From positions 35,380-99,379 of the forward strand of contig JAUEPE010000023.1 in NCBI GenBank assembly GCA_030403585.1: DNA of 64,000 nt. The letters are read 5' to 3'. Every line of letters begins with the position of its first letter. Within the stretch, counting starts at the first letter, position 1. Positions 1-8,348 of the stretch are shown here, piece by piece. Under the pieces are notes generated by a model that was not told the DNA's origin, did not search any database, and saw nothing but the letters and a program-made list of their open reading frames with translations. The stretch is from Frankia sp. RB7. Lineage in GTDB: Bacteria > Pseudomonadota > Alphaproteobacteria > Rhizobiales > Xanthobacteraceae. The position numbers were made by a program, and so were the translations under genes.

Positions 1-56
1 GGGTCGAAATGGTGACGCATGTCACCTGAATGATCCATCACGATTTGAGTTGCCAT
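1..56 (-). CDS. 5' end of an unrecognised protein (partial, cut by window edge)
   Basis: A start ATG at 56 on the minus strand follows a strong AAGGAGGG Shine-Dalgarno sequence with about 8 nt spacing. The 18 visible codons (MATQIVMDHSGDMRHHFD) are open to the left edge. The reading is supported only by the ribosome binding site and the open frame; too little protein is visible for a function. It lies downstream of the small membrane protein gene on the same strand. Confidence 0.5.
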   Translation of the reverse strand, partial: MATQIVMDHSGDMRHHFD

Positions 57-90
57 CGCAGAGACCCTCCTTGTGTTCACGCAGCAAAAT

Positions 91-570
91 CTAGTCCGGC
101 AACCGAGTGAGCCGCGGCCGCCACACGCCGAGAACAATGTTGGCCATCGCAATGGCCAGGAAAACCCAAAGCGTGGCGCGGCGCGTCCCCAATTCGCCGG
201 CGAGCGTAACGGGATCGATTTCGCCGGCCAACGCTCGCGCGCTTTGCTCCGCCTCCTGCTGGAGCGGCCCAACCACGGAGACAAAACCCCATTCGAAAAC
301 GAGGACGCCCGTCGCAAGTTTTGCCCATGCCCAGCCGGCGTTGTGAAACGCCCTGTTTACGGCCATGGCCAACAGCCCGGCCACCAGAGTGAGCCCGAGA
401 GACGGCATGAAGATCCAGGTCGCCACCGCGCCAGTCGCGATGCTGAGCGGCGCGTATTGCGCGATCGCGTCTGGCGCGGGCGCGTAGCCTGCCATGACAA
501 GAAAGCACGCGACCGCGCCGACAAGGCCGATCGCTCCCAGCGTATGAAGAAACTTCATCAACTTCCGCAT
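91..570 (-). CDS. small integral membrane protein, possibly DUF2269-like
   Basis: A 159-residue protein from the ATG at 570 (MRKLMKFLHTLGAIGLV...). An earlier in-frame ATG at 657 would overlap the end of hemA and add a non-hydrophobic leader, so I prefer the internal start. There are about four hydrophobic stretches: residues 7-25, 31-60, 70-90 and the C-terminal WVFLAIAMANIVLGVW. The pattern loosely recalls DUF2269 integral membrane proteins; I cannot confirm this. It is the last gene after hemA on the same strand, separated by about 80 nt, so it may be co-transcribed with the bch-puh operon. A role in photosynthesis is not shown. Confidence 0.6.
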   Translation of the reverse strand: MRKLMKFLHTLGAIGLVGAVACFLVMAGYAPAPDAIAQYAPLSIATGAVATWIFMPSLGLTLVAGLLAMAVNRAFHNAGWAWAKLATGVLVFEWGFVSVVGPLQQEAEQSARALAGEIDPVTLAGELGTRRATLWVFLAIAMANIVLGVWRPRLTRLPD

Positions 571-653
571 GATTGACCGGGGTTCGCAAAAACCTTGCCT
601 ATCGTGCCATCGACCAATTCCAAACGCCGGATCAGTCACCCAAGGACAGCAGA

Positions 654-1865
654 TCAAGCTGCCTTGGCGAGCCCGACCTCCGCCCAGATTTCTGCCAGGG
701 CCTGCACCAAGTGCTCGATATCAGCATCGGTGTGATGCGGCGACGGCGTGATGCGCAGCCGCTCGGTGCCGCGCGGCACGGTCGGGTAGTTGATCGGCTG
801 CACATAGATGCCGTAACGGTCGATCAGCACGTCGCTGATCTGCTTGCAGAGGACAGGGTCGCAGACCATGACCGGCACGATGTGGCTGGGATTGTCCAGA
901 TGAGCAACCCCCGCCTCGTCGAGCCGCGTGCGCAGCCGCGCGACGCGGTCCTGATGCCGCTCGCGTTCCGCCGCGCTCGATTTCAGATGGCGGATGCTGG
1001 TGAGCGCGCCGGCGGCGACGGCCGGCGGCAGCGATGTGGTGAAGATGAAGCCGGAGGCGAAGCTGCGGATGAAATCGCAGATCGTGGCCGAGGCCGCGAC
1101 ATAGCCGCCAATGACGCCGAAAGCCTTGGCCAGCGTGCCTTCGATCACGGTCAGGCGATGGCTCACGCCCTCCCGGTCGGCAATGCCACCGCCCTTCGGT
1201 CCGTAAAGGCCGACGCCATGGACCTCGTCGAGATAGGTCATGGCGTTGTGGGCGTCCGCGACGTCGCAGAGCTCGGCAATCGGCGCGATATCGCCATCCA
1301 TCGAGTAGACCGACTCGAAGGCCACCAGCTTCGGCGCGTGCGGATCGAGATCGCCGAGCTTGCGTTCGAGATCGCGCGGGTCATTGTGGGCAAAGATCCG
1401 CGTCTCAACGCGGCTGTGCCTGATGCCCTCGATCATCGAGGCGTGATTGAGCTCGTCCGACAGGATCGTGCAGCCGGGCATCCGCGACGCCAGTGTGCTC
1501 AGCGATGCCATGTTGGAGACATAGCCCGACGTGAACAGGAGTGCCGACTCCTTGCCGTGCAGGTCGGCCAGCTCCTTCTCAAGCAGCACATGATAGTGAT
1601 TGGTCCCGGCGATGTTGCGGGTGCCGCCGGCACCGGCGCCGCAACTATCGAGCGCCTCATGCATCGCCTTCAACACGGCCGGGTGCTGGCCCATGCCGAG
1701 GTAATCGTTGGAGCACCAGACGGTGACTTCGCCGGCGCCGCTCGGTTGATGATGTTTTGCGCGGGGAAAGGCGCCTGCCTTGCGTTCGAGATCGGCAAAT
1801 ACGCGATAGCGGCCTTCGCGGTGAAGGCCTTCGAGTTGCCGGCGAAAATAAGCTTCATAGTTCAT
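654..1865 (-). CDS. hemA: 5-aminolevulinate synthase
   Basis: HemA condenses glycine and succinyl-CoA to 5-aminolevulinate, the first committed tetrapyrrole precursor in alphaproteobacteria (C4 or Shemin pathway), using PLP. The 403-residue product from the ATG at 1865 (MNYEAYFRRQLEGLHREGRY) has the family's usual length. It contains VWCSNDYLGMG near the N-terminus, the cofactor region YLDEVHGVGLYG, and the PLP-lysine motif GTLAKAFGVIGG near residue 248. The start is set by a GGGGAGGA Shine-Dalgarno and by the 3 nt ATGA overlap with puhE, which implies translational coupling. Lying at the end of the bch-puh operon, it ties precursor supply to bacteriochlorophyll demand. A second, housekeeping hemA may exist elsewhere in the genome. 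Confidence 0.95.
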   Translation of the reverse strand: MNYEAYFRRQLEGLHREGRYRVFADLERKAGAFPRAKHHQPSGAGEVTVWCSNDYLGMGQHPAVLKAMHEALDSCGAGAGGTRNIAGTNHYHVLLEKELADLHGKESALLFTSGYVSNMASLSTLASRMPGCTILSDELNHASMIEGIRHSRVETRIFAHNDPRDLERKLGDLDPHAPKLVAFESVYSMDGDIAPIAELCDVADAHNAMTYLDEVHGVGLYGPKGGGIADREGVSHRLTVIEGTLAKAFGVIGGYVAASATICDFIRSFASGFIFTTSLPPAVAAGALTSIRHLKSSAAERERHQDRVARLRTRLDEAGVAHLDNPSHIVPVMVCDPVLCKQISDVLIDRYGIYVQPINYPTVPRGTERLRITPSPHHTDADIEHLVQALAEIWAEVGLAKAA

Positions 1866-2875
1866 GACGTCCTCCCCTTGATCGTTGCCGCCGGCTCGGG
1901 ACAGATCGTGTGAGCCGCCGTCAGGCCTTCTCTTGCCTGTTGCTCGCGAAAACTCTGGCGAAACTGGTCTTCGAGCCGCTGCCGCGCGCAGGCTGCCTGC
2001 GACTGCCTGGGAGGCGCCGCATCGGGGCGCACATCCGCGAGTACAACGAGATTGGGCGGTGCCGCAGTGGTGTTGACGTCTCGTTCCTGTTCCATGGTGG
2101 TGTCCTCCGGCGGGAAACCCGAGCCCATGCCCCAGCCCCACAGCGTGATCGCCGGCAGCGGAAGCAGCATGAACCAGTGCTCGACAACGCCGAGCGCAAA
2201 CAGCGTCGATACCAACGTCAGGCCGACGATGTCGAAGGGCGTGGCCACGACTTCGACGATGCGCTGGATCATGATGACGAGAACCGCGGTCGCGAGCGTA
2301 ACCGAGACCGGGAAGAAGGCGCTGACCGGCCTACGCGCGAAGAACGTCTTCAAGAATCGCACTGCGTCCGGCATGAGCTCGTCGTTGGTGACGGGAACGC
2401 CGAGGAAGAGGTTGATCTTGGCGCTTTGCCGCAGCACCCAGAGCGCCGCAAACGTCCAGAGACCGACCTGGTTGGAGCTACCCCAGGTCAGCGCGACGAC
2501 GGCCGCACCGCACGCCAGCAGCGCGAACTCATGATAGAGGATGGCCTGCAGGGCGAGGACAAAACGCTCCGAGCCACGCATGCCGACAGGACAAGGCTCC
2601 GGCCGGGGTCCCGTCAACCAGCCTGCGAGAAAGGCGATTTCCTGCGCCCCCCATAACAGGACGGTACAAGTGAAGGCCGCATACGCGCCGCCAACACTGC
2701 TATCGTCAGCCGAGAGCACGAGGCCACCGAGCGATCCGGCGAGCAGTACGCCAGCCAGAAACGCTCGCGACACTTCAAATCGTCCCGAACGTCCCACCAG
2801 CAACAGCACGGCCCCGGTGCTGAACCACCATACAAACGCTGCGTAGATGGGGGGGACCGTGTATGCGGCTATCAA
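1862..2875 (-). CDS. puhE: photosynthetic complex assembly protein PuhE (DUF3623) with a C-terminal extension
   Basis: PuhE is a polytopic membrane protein of the puh operon, implicated in reaction centre/LH1 assembly and bacteriochlorophyll levels; its biochemistry is unknown. The N-terminus YTVPPIYAAFVWWFSTGAVLLL and the later segments ILYHEFALL and VTNDELMPDAVRFLKTFFAR are characteristic. About seven hydrophobic segments are visible. I choose the TTG at 2875 because GAGGAG lies 6 nt upstream; an in-frame ATG at 2914 would run into acsF. After the last membrane segment a polar tail of about 75 residues follows, rich in Gln/Arg/Ala, which I do not expect in the family. The stop overlaps the hemA start (ATGA). 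Confidence 0.85.
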   Translation of the reverse strand: MIAAYTVPPIYAAFVWWFSTGAVLLLVGRSGRFEVSRAFLAGVLLAGSLGGLVLSADDSSVGGAYAAFTCTVLLWGAQEIAFLAGWLTGPRPEPCPVGMRGSERFVLALQAILYHEFALLACGAAVVALTWGSSNQVGLWTFAALWVLRQSAKINLFLGVPVTNDELMPDAVRFLKTFFARRPVSAFFPVSVTLATAVLVIMIQRIVEVVATPFDIVGLTLVSTLFALGVVEHWFMLLPLPAITLWGWGMGSGFPPEDTTMEQERDVNTTAAPPNLVVLADVRPDAAPPRQSQAACARQRLEDQFRQSFREQQAREGLTAAHTICPEPAATIKGRTS

Positions 2876-2885
2876 CGCACTCTCC

Positions 2886-3983
2886 TCACCATGCCGGTTG
2901 CATGCAGATTTCACGCGGCAGCGCGTTCGGCTTCACCGGCAGCAGGAACAGCCGTGCGAATGTCAGCGCGGCCTGGGCCACAAGGCCTGCGCGCTTCACT
3001 CTTGACAGCAAGCCGCCCTTCTCGCGCGCGTCCGCCATCCCTTCAGAGATCATCCGCAAGCGCTCGAGACCGGCGAGAAAGCGCGGGTTCTCGATATCCA
3101 GCGTGACCGGAAACACCTGCCTGGAAATCTCCGAGGTGATGCGGAACACCCGCATGTCGTACTCGGTGGGATCCATGCCGAGCGCCTCGTGGAAGGCGGG
3201 GCGCATGTGATCGCGCACATACATGGTGGCGAACACGGCAAGCAGGAAAAACCGGATCCAGAGCTTGTTGAAGCCACGCAGCAACGACGGATCGGCACGC
3301 ATCAGCAGCGCGAAGGCTTCGCCATGGCGGAACTCGTCGTTGCACCACAATTCGAACCAGCGGAAGATCGGATGGAATTGTCGTTCGGGATGCCGCTCCA
3401 TCTGCCGGTAGATCGTGATGTAGCGGGCGTAGCCGATCTTCTCGGACAGGTAAGTCGCGTAGAAGATGAACTTGGGACGGAAATAGGTGTACTTCTTCAC
3501 CTTGGTAAGGAAGCTCAGGTCTACCCCGATGCCGTGATCCTTCAGGATCTCGTTGATGAAGCCGGCGTGGCGGGCCTCGTCCCGACTCATGAAGCTGAAC
3601 AGCTCCTGGATATCCCTGTTTTTGATCCGCTTTTTGATTTCCGCGTAGAGGACGCAGCCGGAAAACTCGGCGGTGAGCGAGCTGACCAGGAAATCCTTGA
3701 ACTCCTTGCGCAACTCGGGGGGCAGCGATTGCAGATCGTTCTTGAATTCATCGGTCTTGACGAAGTGCGCCTTGTTGTGATCGGCGCGCAACTCCTTGAT
3801 GACCGCATTCCATTCGGAACGCACCAGGCTAACATCGAGGCGATCCATCGCCTCGAAATCCGTGGTGTAGAAGCGCGGGCTGAGGATCGTGTCCTCCCGT
3901 GCCTTATCGAGGCTCTCGCTGCTGCCCTTGATGCCGGGGCGCGTTTGCAGACTGCCCTGGGTTCCGCCTTCCATGGGGATCAT
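2886..3983 (-). CDS. acsF: aerobic Mg-protoporphyrin IX monomethyl ester (oxidative) cyclase
   Basis: AcsF is the diiron, oxygen-dependent cyclase that builds the fifth (E) ring, turning Mg-protoporphyrin IX monomethyl ester into divinyl-protochlorophyllide. The 365-residue product has the usual length. Diiron carboxylate/histidine motifs are visible as SRDEARHAGF near residue 134 and CNDEFRHGEAFALLMR near residue 218. The start (MIPMEGGTQG) overlaps the stop of the upstream 101-codon gene by ATGA, which supports it. The oxygen-independent cyclase gene bchE is not in this window, so this cluster is equipped for pigment synthesis under oxygen. Confidence 0.96.
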   Translation of the reverse strand: MIPMEGGTQGSLQTRPGIKGSSESLDKAREDTILSPRFYTTDFEAMDRLDVSLVRSEWNAVIKELRADHNKAHFVKTDEFKNDLQSLPPELRKEFKDFLVSSLTAEFSGCVLYAEIKKRIKNRDIQELFSFMSRDEARHAGFINEILKDHGIGVDLSFLTKVKKYTYFRPKFIFYATYLSEKIGYARYITIYRQMERHPERQFHPIFRWFELWCNDEFRHGEAFALLMRADPSLLRGFNKLWIRFFLLAVFATMYVRDHMRPAFHEALGMDPTEYDMRVFRITSEISRQVFPVTLDIENPRFLAGLERLRMISEGMADAREKGGLLSRVKRAGLVAQAALTFARLFLLPVKPNALPREICMQPAW

Positions 3984-4285
3984 GTTGCCCTCCCGTCCGA
4001 GAAGCTGACTTCGTAAAGCTCGGTCAATTCCAGATATCCCTCGATCCGCGCCCGCAAGCGATCGAGCGGACCGGCGCGAACCACGGTCGCTGTTCTCCGC
4101 ACGACCAGACGCTCGCCGAAGGCGACTCCGATGGGCGCATCATGAACCCTGACCTCGTCGCCGGGCTCGATCGCGATGTCGCCGTCGAGCACGACGTGGG
4201 CATGAAGCGTCTCCGAGGTCTGCTCGATTTCGATCGTGCAGGGCACGTCGAACGTCTTGCGTGACGTCGTCCAAAGCATCGTCAT
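3980..4285 (-). CDS. conserved-looking small protein of the puh operon, function unknown
   Basis: A 101-residue soluble protein sits between puhC and acsF with ATGA overlaps at both ends, so it must be translated as part of the operon. It is rich in beta-strand-forming residues (FDVPCTIEIEQT, HAHVVLDGDIAIEPGDEVRVHDAP, ERLVVRRTATVVRAG) and ends in a short helical stretch, PLDRLRARIEGYLELTELYEVSF. The GDEVRVHDAP segment resembles a small beta-barrel. No membrane segment, cofactor motif or cysteine pair is seen (one Cys only). It is in the place where some puh operons carry puhD or other small genes, but the sequence does not let me call it PuhD. A role in AcsF or reaction centre assembly is inferred from position only. 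Confidence 0.75.
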   Translation of the reverse strand: MTMLWTTSRKTFDVPCTIEIEQTSETLHAHVVLDGDIAIEPGDEVRVHDAPIGVAFGERLVVRRTATVVRAGPLDRLRARIEGYLELTELYEVSFSDGRAT

Positions 4286-4740
4286 GATGCGGCACCTTTC
4301 AGAGTCATCAGCCGGGCAAAGGCCGCGGTATTGGCCGATCCGAAAGCGTCGAGATCGATCTGCTTGCCGGTCGATGTGTCCGTCAGCGTGATCTGGCCGT
4401 TGACGAAACGGGTGAGGCGAAATGGCGGCTGCCGGCCGATATCGCCGAGCTTGCGTTCCCGCGCGAGCCCGCGCAGCACGACGCGAATGAAACCGTTGCT
4501 GCCGGGCGCCAGCGTATCCACCAATTGGCGACTGCCGGCGTCGTACACCAGCACTGCACCGTTCTGCCCGTCCTCGAACCGGAAATCACGGCTTTCGACA
4601 GCGGCCGGCAGCGTCATGTGGACGCCGCCCGTGCCCGTCAATCGCGCCGTCGTCACCGTCGCGAGCGAGAACAGGACGAGGGCTGCGGCCGCAATGATTC
4701 CGCTTTTGGGAACGACGGGCTCCTGGATGGCATGGCTCAT
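4282..4740 (-). CDS. puhC: photosynthetic complex assembly protein PuhC
   Basis: A 152-residue, single-pass membrane protein with one N-terminal hydrophobic segment (IIAAAALVLFSLATVTTA, about residues 15-32) and a periplasmic domain containing SRDFRFEDGQNGAVLVYDA, GSNGFIRVVLRGLARERK and RLTRFVNGQITLTD, the pattern typical of PuhC. PuhC is needed for efficient assembly of the LH1-reaction centre complex in Rhodobacter. The order puhA-puhB-puhC supports the call. Its stop overlaps the next start by ATGA. Confidence 0.9.
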   Translation of the reverse strand: MSHAIQEPVVPKSGIIAAAALVLFSLATVTTARLTGTGGVHMTLPAAVESRDFRFEDGQNGAVLVYDAGSRQLVDTLAPGSNGFIRVVLRGLARERKLGDIGRQPPFRLTRFVNGQITLTDTSTGKQIDLDAFGSANTAAFARLMTLKGAAS

Positions 4741-4753
4741 GACCGTTCTCCGT

Positions 4754-5431
4754 TCAGGCAGCCGCGGTCGACGGCGAATTGTCCGTTACGCCCGAGACCA
4801 GGTTGCGGTTGGTGGATGCCGAGAGCGCGTCCGCCTTCGGAGCGGGCTGCCCTCCCAACGCCTCCGAAAGCCGGGCCGCGACGATCTCGGCGTCCGGTAA
4901 CGCACACAGCATCGGCTCCGGCGCACGCAGCCGCCACGGGCGGATGTGCGGCCACAGCAGCAGGTACGAGACGCGCTTGCCGTCGGAGACACCGAGCGGA
5001 ATGTCGCCCGAGCCGTCGCGATGGATTTTCAGCGCGGCGTTGGTGATCTTGCTCAGCGGAATGTTCATGGTCATCGGCAGCGCGACGCCGAACTGGAACA
5101 GCACCCGCTTGCTGGTGAGTGTGTAGCAGGCGGCGCGGCGGAACAGCCATGCGAGGCCGGCCAGCACGGCGATGGCGCTGAGCGCCGGAGCGATCAGCCA
5201 CAGCGCCGAAATGACGGCATCGCCTGCCTGCACACCGTGCGACCAGTTGGACCACAGCCGCCACGCCAGCAGGACGCCGAAATAGATCGCGACCTCGCGG
5301 ATGTGGAACGACCGCAGCGCCAGTCCCTTGAAGCTGGGCTTGCCTTGCCAGATCACGCGCTCACCGACCGGCAAAGGCGCCAGGAGCTCCTTGAATTGCG
5401 CACTCTCGAACTGGTGATGATCCTGTTTCAC
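4754..5431 (-). CDS. puhB: photosynthetic complex assembly protein PuhB
   Basis: PuhB is a membrane protein with a bacterial PH-like domain that assists reaction centre assembly. The 225-residue protein starts at the GTG at 5431, overlapping the puhA stop as GTGA; reading upstream in frame would only translate antisense-like sequence inside puhA. Visible features are LPVGERVIWQGKPSFKGLALRSFHIREVAIYF, hydrophobic segments near residues 45-60 and 73-95, and the PH-like strand pattern CYTLTSKRVLFQFG followed by MNIPLSKITNAALKIHRDGSGDI. The C-terminus is rich in Ala/Ser and low in conservation. Confidence 0.9.
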   Translation of the reverse strand: MKQDHHQFESAQFKELLAPLPVGERVIWQGKPSFKGLALRSFHIREVAIYFGVLLAWRLWSNWSHGVQAGDAVISALWLIAPALSAIAVLAGLAWLFRRAACYTLTSKRVLFQFGVALPMTMNIPLSKITNAALKIHRDGSGDIPLGVSDGKRVSYLLLWPHIRPWRLRAPEPMLCALPDAEIVAARLSEALGGQPAPKADALSASTNRNLVSGVTDNSPSTAAA

Positions 5432-6195
5432 AGCAGCGGCTCCTGACGTGCCGGCGTGGCGTAGAGCGTGCCCGCGCCGTAATATCCGACGATCTTGTCT
5501 TCCTCGAACTTGGTCACCTGATCCGGACTCTTGGTGGCTGGGACGTCTGCGAACTGGCTGCCGAGGATCGCGTTGACCCAAACCCGCTCACGGCGACCAT
5601 CGATCTTGGCAAACGGCATCGGCAACAGCACGTGCTTCACGCCGCCAATGATCGTTACCTCCACTTCGAGATAGCGAATCAGCGCCTCGGCACGATCGAC
5701 CCAGACGTCGGTGACGATGCCGCCGATTTCACTGTCCGCGCCGTTCACCCGCATGCCGCGTGGATCGGGGTCGCGGGACTCGAGATAGGTGCCTTCGGCC
5801 AGGCGCAGCGGAACGATGCAAGGTATATTGTCCATCGTCAGTTCGGGAACGTCCTCACGATTGGCATAAGACCCTGGTCCGACACCATCGATCATCGGGT
5901 TGCCGGTGGGCGCGACCGGGGCGCCGGGCCACACCGCGATCGGCGCCACTGCGACGTCGGGGCGATCGTTCTTGTGGTTGGGCAGCGTCGCGACGTGCCC
6001 GTCGCGCAGGAGGTAGGTCTTGGGATCGGGCATGCGGGGAAAGCCGTGCACGACCCCGCCGTTGATGCCCGTCGATTCGAGCGGATAACCCTCGCGCTTG
6101 TCTTCGCGGCGAAGATAGAAGATCAGGCAGGCGAAGAAGATCCAGAAGACGTAAAGCGTGACCTGTGCCAGGTCCATATACGCGTCGGGCTGCAT
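5428..6195 (-). CDS. puhA: photosynthetic reaction centre H subunit
   Basis: The H subunit caps the cytoplasmic face of the reaction centre and helps proton transfer to the secondary quinone. The 255-residue product has a short periplasmic N-terminus, a single membrane helix (LAQVTLYVFWIFFACLIFYL, about residues 9-28) and the typical REDKREGYPLE and GFPRMPDPKTYLLRDG segments. The domain end carries GSQFADVPATKSPDQVTKFEEDKIVGYYG. It is separated from lhaA by 21 nt with a Shine-Dalgarno-like GGAGAGGGAGG just before the start, which should allow strong translation. Confidence 0.97.
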   Translation of the reverse strand: MQPDAYMDLAQVTLYVFWIFFACLIFYLRREDKREGYPLESTGINGGVVHGFPRMPDPKTYLLRDGHVATLPNHKNDRPDVAVAPIAVWPGAPVAPTGNPMIDGVGPGSYANREDVPELTMDNIPCIVPLRLAEGTYLESRDPDPRGMRVNGADSEIGGIVTDVWVDRAEALIRYLEVEVTIIGGVKHVLLPMPFAKIDGRRERVWVNAILGSQFADVPATKSPDQVTKFEEDKIVGYYGAGTLYATPARQEPLL

Positions 6196-6216
6196 GGGCG
6201 ACCTCCCTCTCCTTGA

Positions 6217-7650
6217 CTAGCCTGGGAATTCCGCCAGGCCGAACTTTGTGGACGGCTGCGAGAACCCCGTCCGTGCGGTGCGCACGAGCGGGCCGATCGC
6301 AACCAGAGTGGCGAACAACAACGCAATTTCGATGTGGTAGACGACGCTGTATCCCGTTGATGGATCGGTCAGCGCGCGGCCGAGCGCGCCGCCCGACGCC
6401 AGCGACGTCACCGCATCGCGGATGCCGCCGCCGAGCGCGATGCCACCACCGGCCGCGGTCGCCTGCACGGCGCCCCAGGTGCCCAGCGCCAATCCGCTCT
6501 CACCATCTGCTGCAATCGCCATCGCAGCCGTCAGCGTTCCCGCGGCAAACAGGCCGCCGCCGAAGCCGATCAGCGCGGTGCCGATCCGAAACAGCAGAAC
6601 CGAGCCCAAGGGCGCGGCGAAGATCACCGCGGCAAACGCGAACACGCCTGCCACCGCGCCGAAGCCGGCGATGCGATAGGGATCGGCGTTACGTCCCAGC
6701 GTCCTTGCGGCCAGGCCAAATCCGGCCAGCGTTCCAAGCGCGAAGAACGCCGTAAGCGCCGTGGTCTGGCCGACGGTCAACTTGAGAATTTCGGCGCCGT
6801 ACGGCTCGAGCAGAATATCCTGCATCGAGAACGCCGAGGTGCCGAGCGCCACCGCGACGAGGACGCGGACCGAGCCGCCGGCATTGCGGAACTTCGCCCA
6901 CGAGTGTTGGAATTCGGGGCGATCGCGTGCAGCAGAGGTCAGCGCGGGATTGCGCGCTTCCTGCTTCCAGAGGGCCGCGATGTTGAGGAGCAGCTGCGTG
7001 ACGGCAACGCCCTGGATCACCTGGATAAGGCGGATCTCGTTGAAGTTGCGCAACAGCTCGCTGAAGATCAGCGCACTGCCGGCCATCCCAAACAGGAGCA
7101 TCACATAGAGAAAGGCGACCACGCGCGGCCGCGCATCGGCCGGCGCCAAATCGGTGGCGAGTGCGAGGCCGGCTGTCTGAGCCGTATGCATGCCGGCGCC
7201 GACCAGCAGGAAGGCGAGCGCCGCGCCGAATTGTCCGTAAACGGCGGGATACTCGCCGGTGCCCGACAGCACCAGCAACGCAAACGGCAGGATGGCGAAG
7301 CCACCGAACTGGATCAGTGTCCCCATCCAGATATAGGGCACCCTGCGCCAGCCCAGCACCGAGCGGTGATTGTCGGATTTAAAACCGATCAGAACGCGGA
7401 ACGGCGCGAACACCAGCGGGATCGACACCATCAGCGAGACCAGCAGCGTCGAGACGCCGAGCTCGACGATCATCACGCGGTTGAGCGTGCCGTTCAGCAG
7501 AACGATCGAGATACCAGTCGATACCTGGAACAGCGACAGACGCAGCAACCGTCCGAGCGGAAGCTCCTTTGTTGCCGCGTCGGCAAAGGGGAGGAAGCGG
7601 GTCCCGAGCCGCATCCAGCCTTTCGCGAATGTCGACGAAATCCGGGTCAT
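6217..7650 (-). CDS. lhaA: LH1 assembly protein LhaA (PucC-family MFS protein)
   Basis: LhaA (477 residues, about 12 membrane segments) belongs to the PucC branch of the major facilitator superfamily and promotes LH1 assembly and probably bacteriochlorophyll delivery. Typical segments are LLRLSLFQVSTGISIVLLNGTLNRVMIVELGV, PFRVLIGFKSDNHRSVLGWRRVPYIW and SAFSMQDILLEPYGAEIL. The start overlaps the bchM stop. Its position between bchM and puhA is the classic one. Confidence 0.93.
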   Translation of the reverse strand: MTRISSTFAKGWMRLGTRFLPFADAATKELPLGRLLRLSLFQVSTGISIVLLNGTLNRVMIVELGVSTLLVSLMVSIPLVFAPFRVLIGFKSDNHRSVLGWRRVPYIWMGTLIQFGGFAILPFALLVLSGTGEYPAVYGQFGAALAFLLVGAGMHTAQTAGLALATDLAPADARPRVVAFLYVMLLFGMAGSALIFSELLRNFNEIRLIQVIQGVAVTQLLLNIAALWKQEARNPALTSAARDRPEFQHSWAKFRNAGGSVRVLVAVALGTSAFSMQDILLEPYGAEILKLTVGQTTALTAFFALGTLAGFGLAARTLGRNADPYRIAGFGAVAGVFAFAAVIFAAPLGSVLLFRIGTALIGFGGGLFAAGTLTAAMAIAADGESGLALGTWGAVQATAAGGGIALGGGIRDAVTSLASGGALGRALTDPSTGYSVVYHIEIALLFATLVAIGPLVRTARTGFSQPSTKFGLAEFPG

Positions 7651-8348
7651 CGGGGAATCATCTCCAATGCCTGCGACTTATAGAATCCGCTGGCGACGCG
7701 ATGACTGCGGCCGAGCTGCCAGCGCTCCAGTCCCTCGTCCGACGTCAGAAGGCGCCTCAATTTCTGCTCGCCAACGGGCTCAATTGCCGGCGCGCGATCC
7801 CCGCGCGGGAAAAGCCGCCCGACAGCATGCATCACGGCCAAGGCCGGCGTTTTCGGTGCGAACGTCACCAACACGGCCTCGGTGGTCCGCTCCGCCAGCC
7901 CTGCCATGATCCGGCACGTGTCCGCCGGGCGATAATGGATCAGGGAGTCCATCGCGACCACGAAGTCGAACTTGCCAAGCTTCGGGTCGAGCATGTCTCC
8001 GGACCGGAATTCGATAGTCGAGGGGTCGAGGTCCGACGGCAGACGCTCGCGCGCCACAGACACCAGCGTCGGTGACAGATCGATTGCGACCACGCGCGCG
8101 CCGCGGCGTGCGGCCTCGATCGATAGCGCGCCGGTGCCGCAACCGGCGTCGAGCAATCGCGCGCCGCTCATGCTCTGCGGCAGCCACGACAGCAGCGTGT
8201 TGCGCATCTCGTCGCGACCGGCGCGGACGGTTGCCCTGATGCGGCCGACCGGCGCGTCCGACGTCAGTTTGGCCCAGGCATCGACCGCGGTCCGGTCGAA
8301 ATAGGTCTCAAGCTCACCACGCCGTTCGAGGTAGGTTGCGATGGACAT
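7647..8348 (-). CDS. bchM: Mg-protoporphyrin IX O-methyltransferase
   Basis: BchM uses S-adenosylmethionine to methylate the 13-propionate of Mg-protoporphyrin IX before AcsF acts. The 233-residue protein has the N-terminal ERRGELETYFDRTAVDAWAKL pattern and the SAM-binding motif LLDAGCGTGALSIEAARRG (residues 65-83), followed by VVAIDLSPTLV. The start shares one base with the bchL stop (TGATG), and the stop overlaps lhaA. Confidence 0.95.
   Translation of the reverse strand: MSIATYLERRGELETYFDRTAVDAWAKLTSDAPVGRIRATVRAGRDEMRNTLLSWLPQSMSGARLLDAGCGTGALSIEAARRGARVVAIDLSPTLVSVARERLPSDLDPSTIEFRSGDMLDPKLGKFDFVVAMDSLIHYRPADTCRIMAGLAERTTEAVLVTFAPKTPALAVMHAVGRLFPRGDRAPAIEPVGEQKLRRLLTSDEGLERWQLGRSHRVASGFYKSQALEMIPR

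Noticed and set aside
573..1913. Long plus-strand open frame opposite hemA
   Set aside because: Antisense to a clear hemA; GC-rich sequence keeps the opposite frame open. The product is Arg/Asp/His-rich and unlike any protein family.
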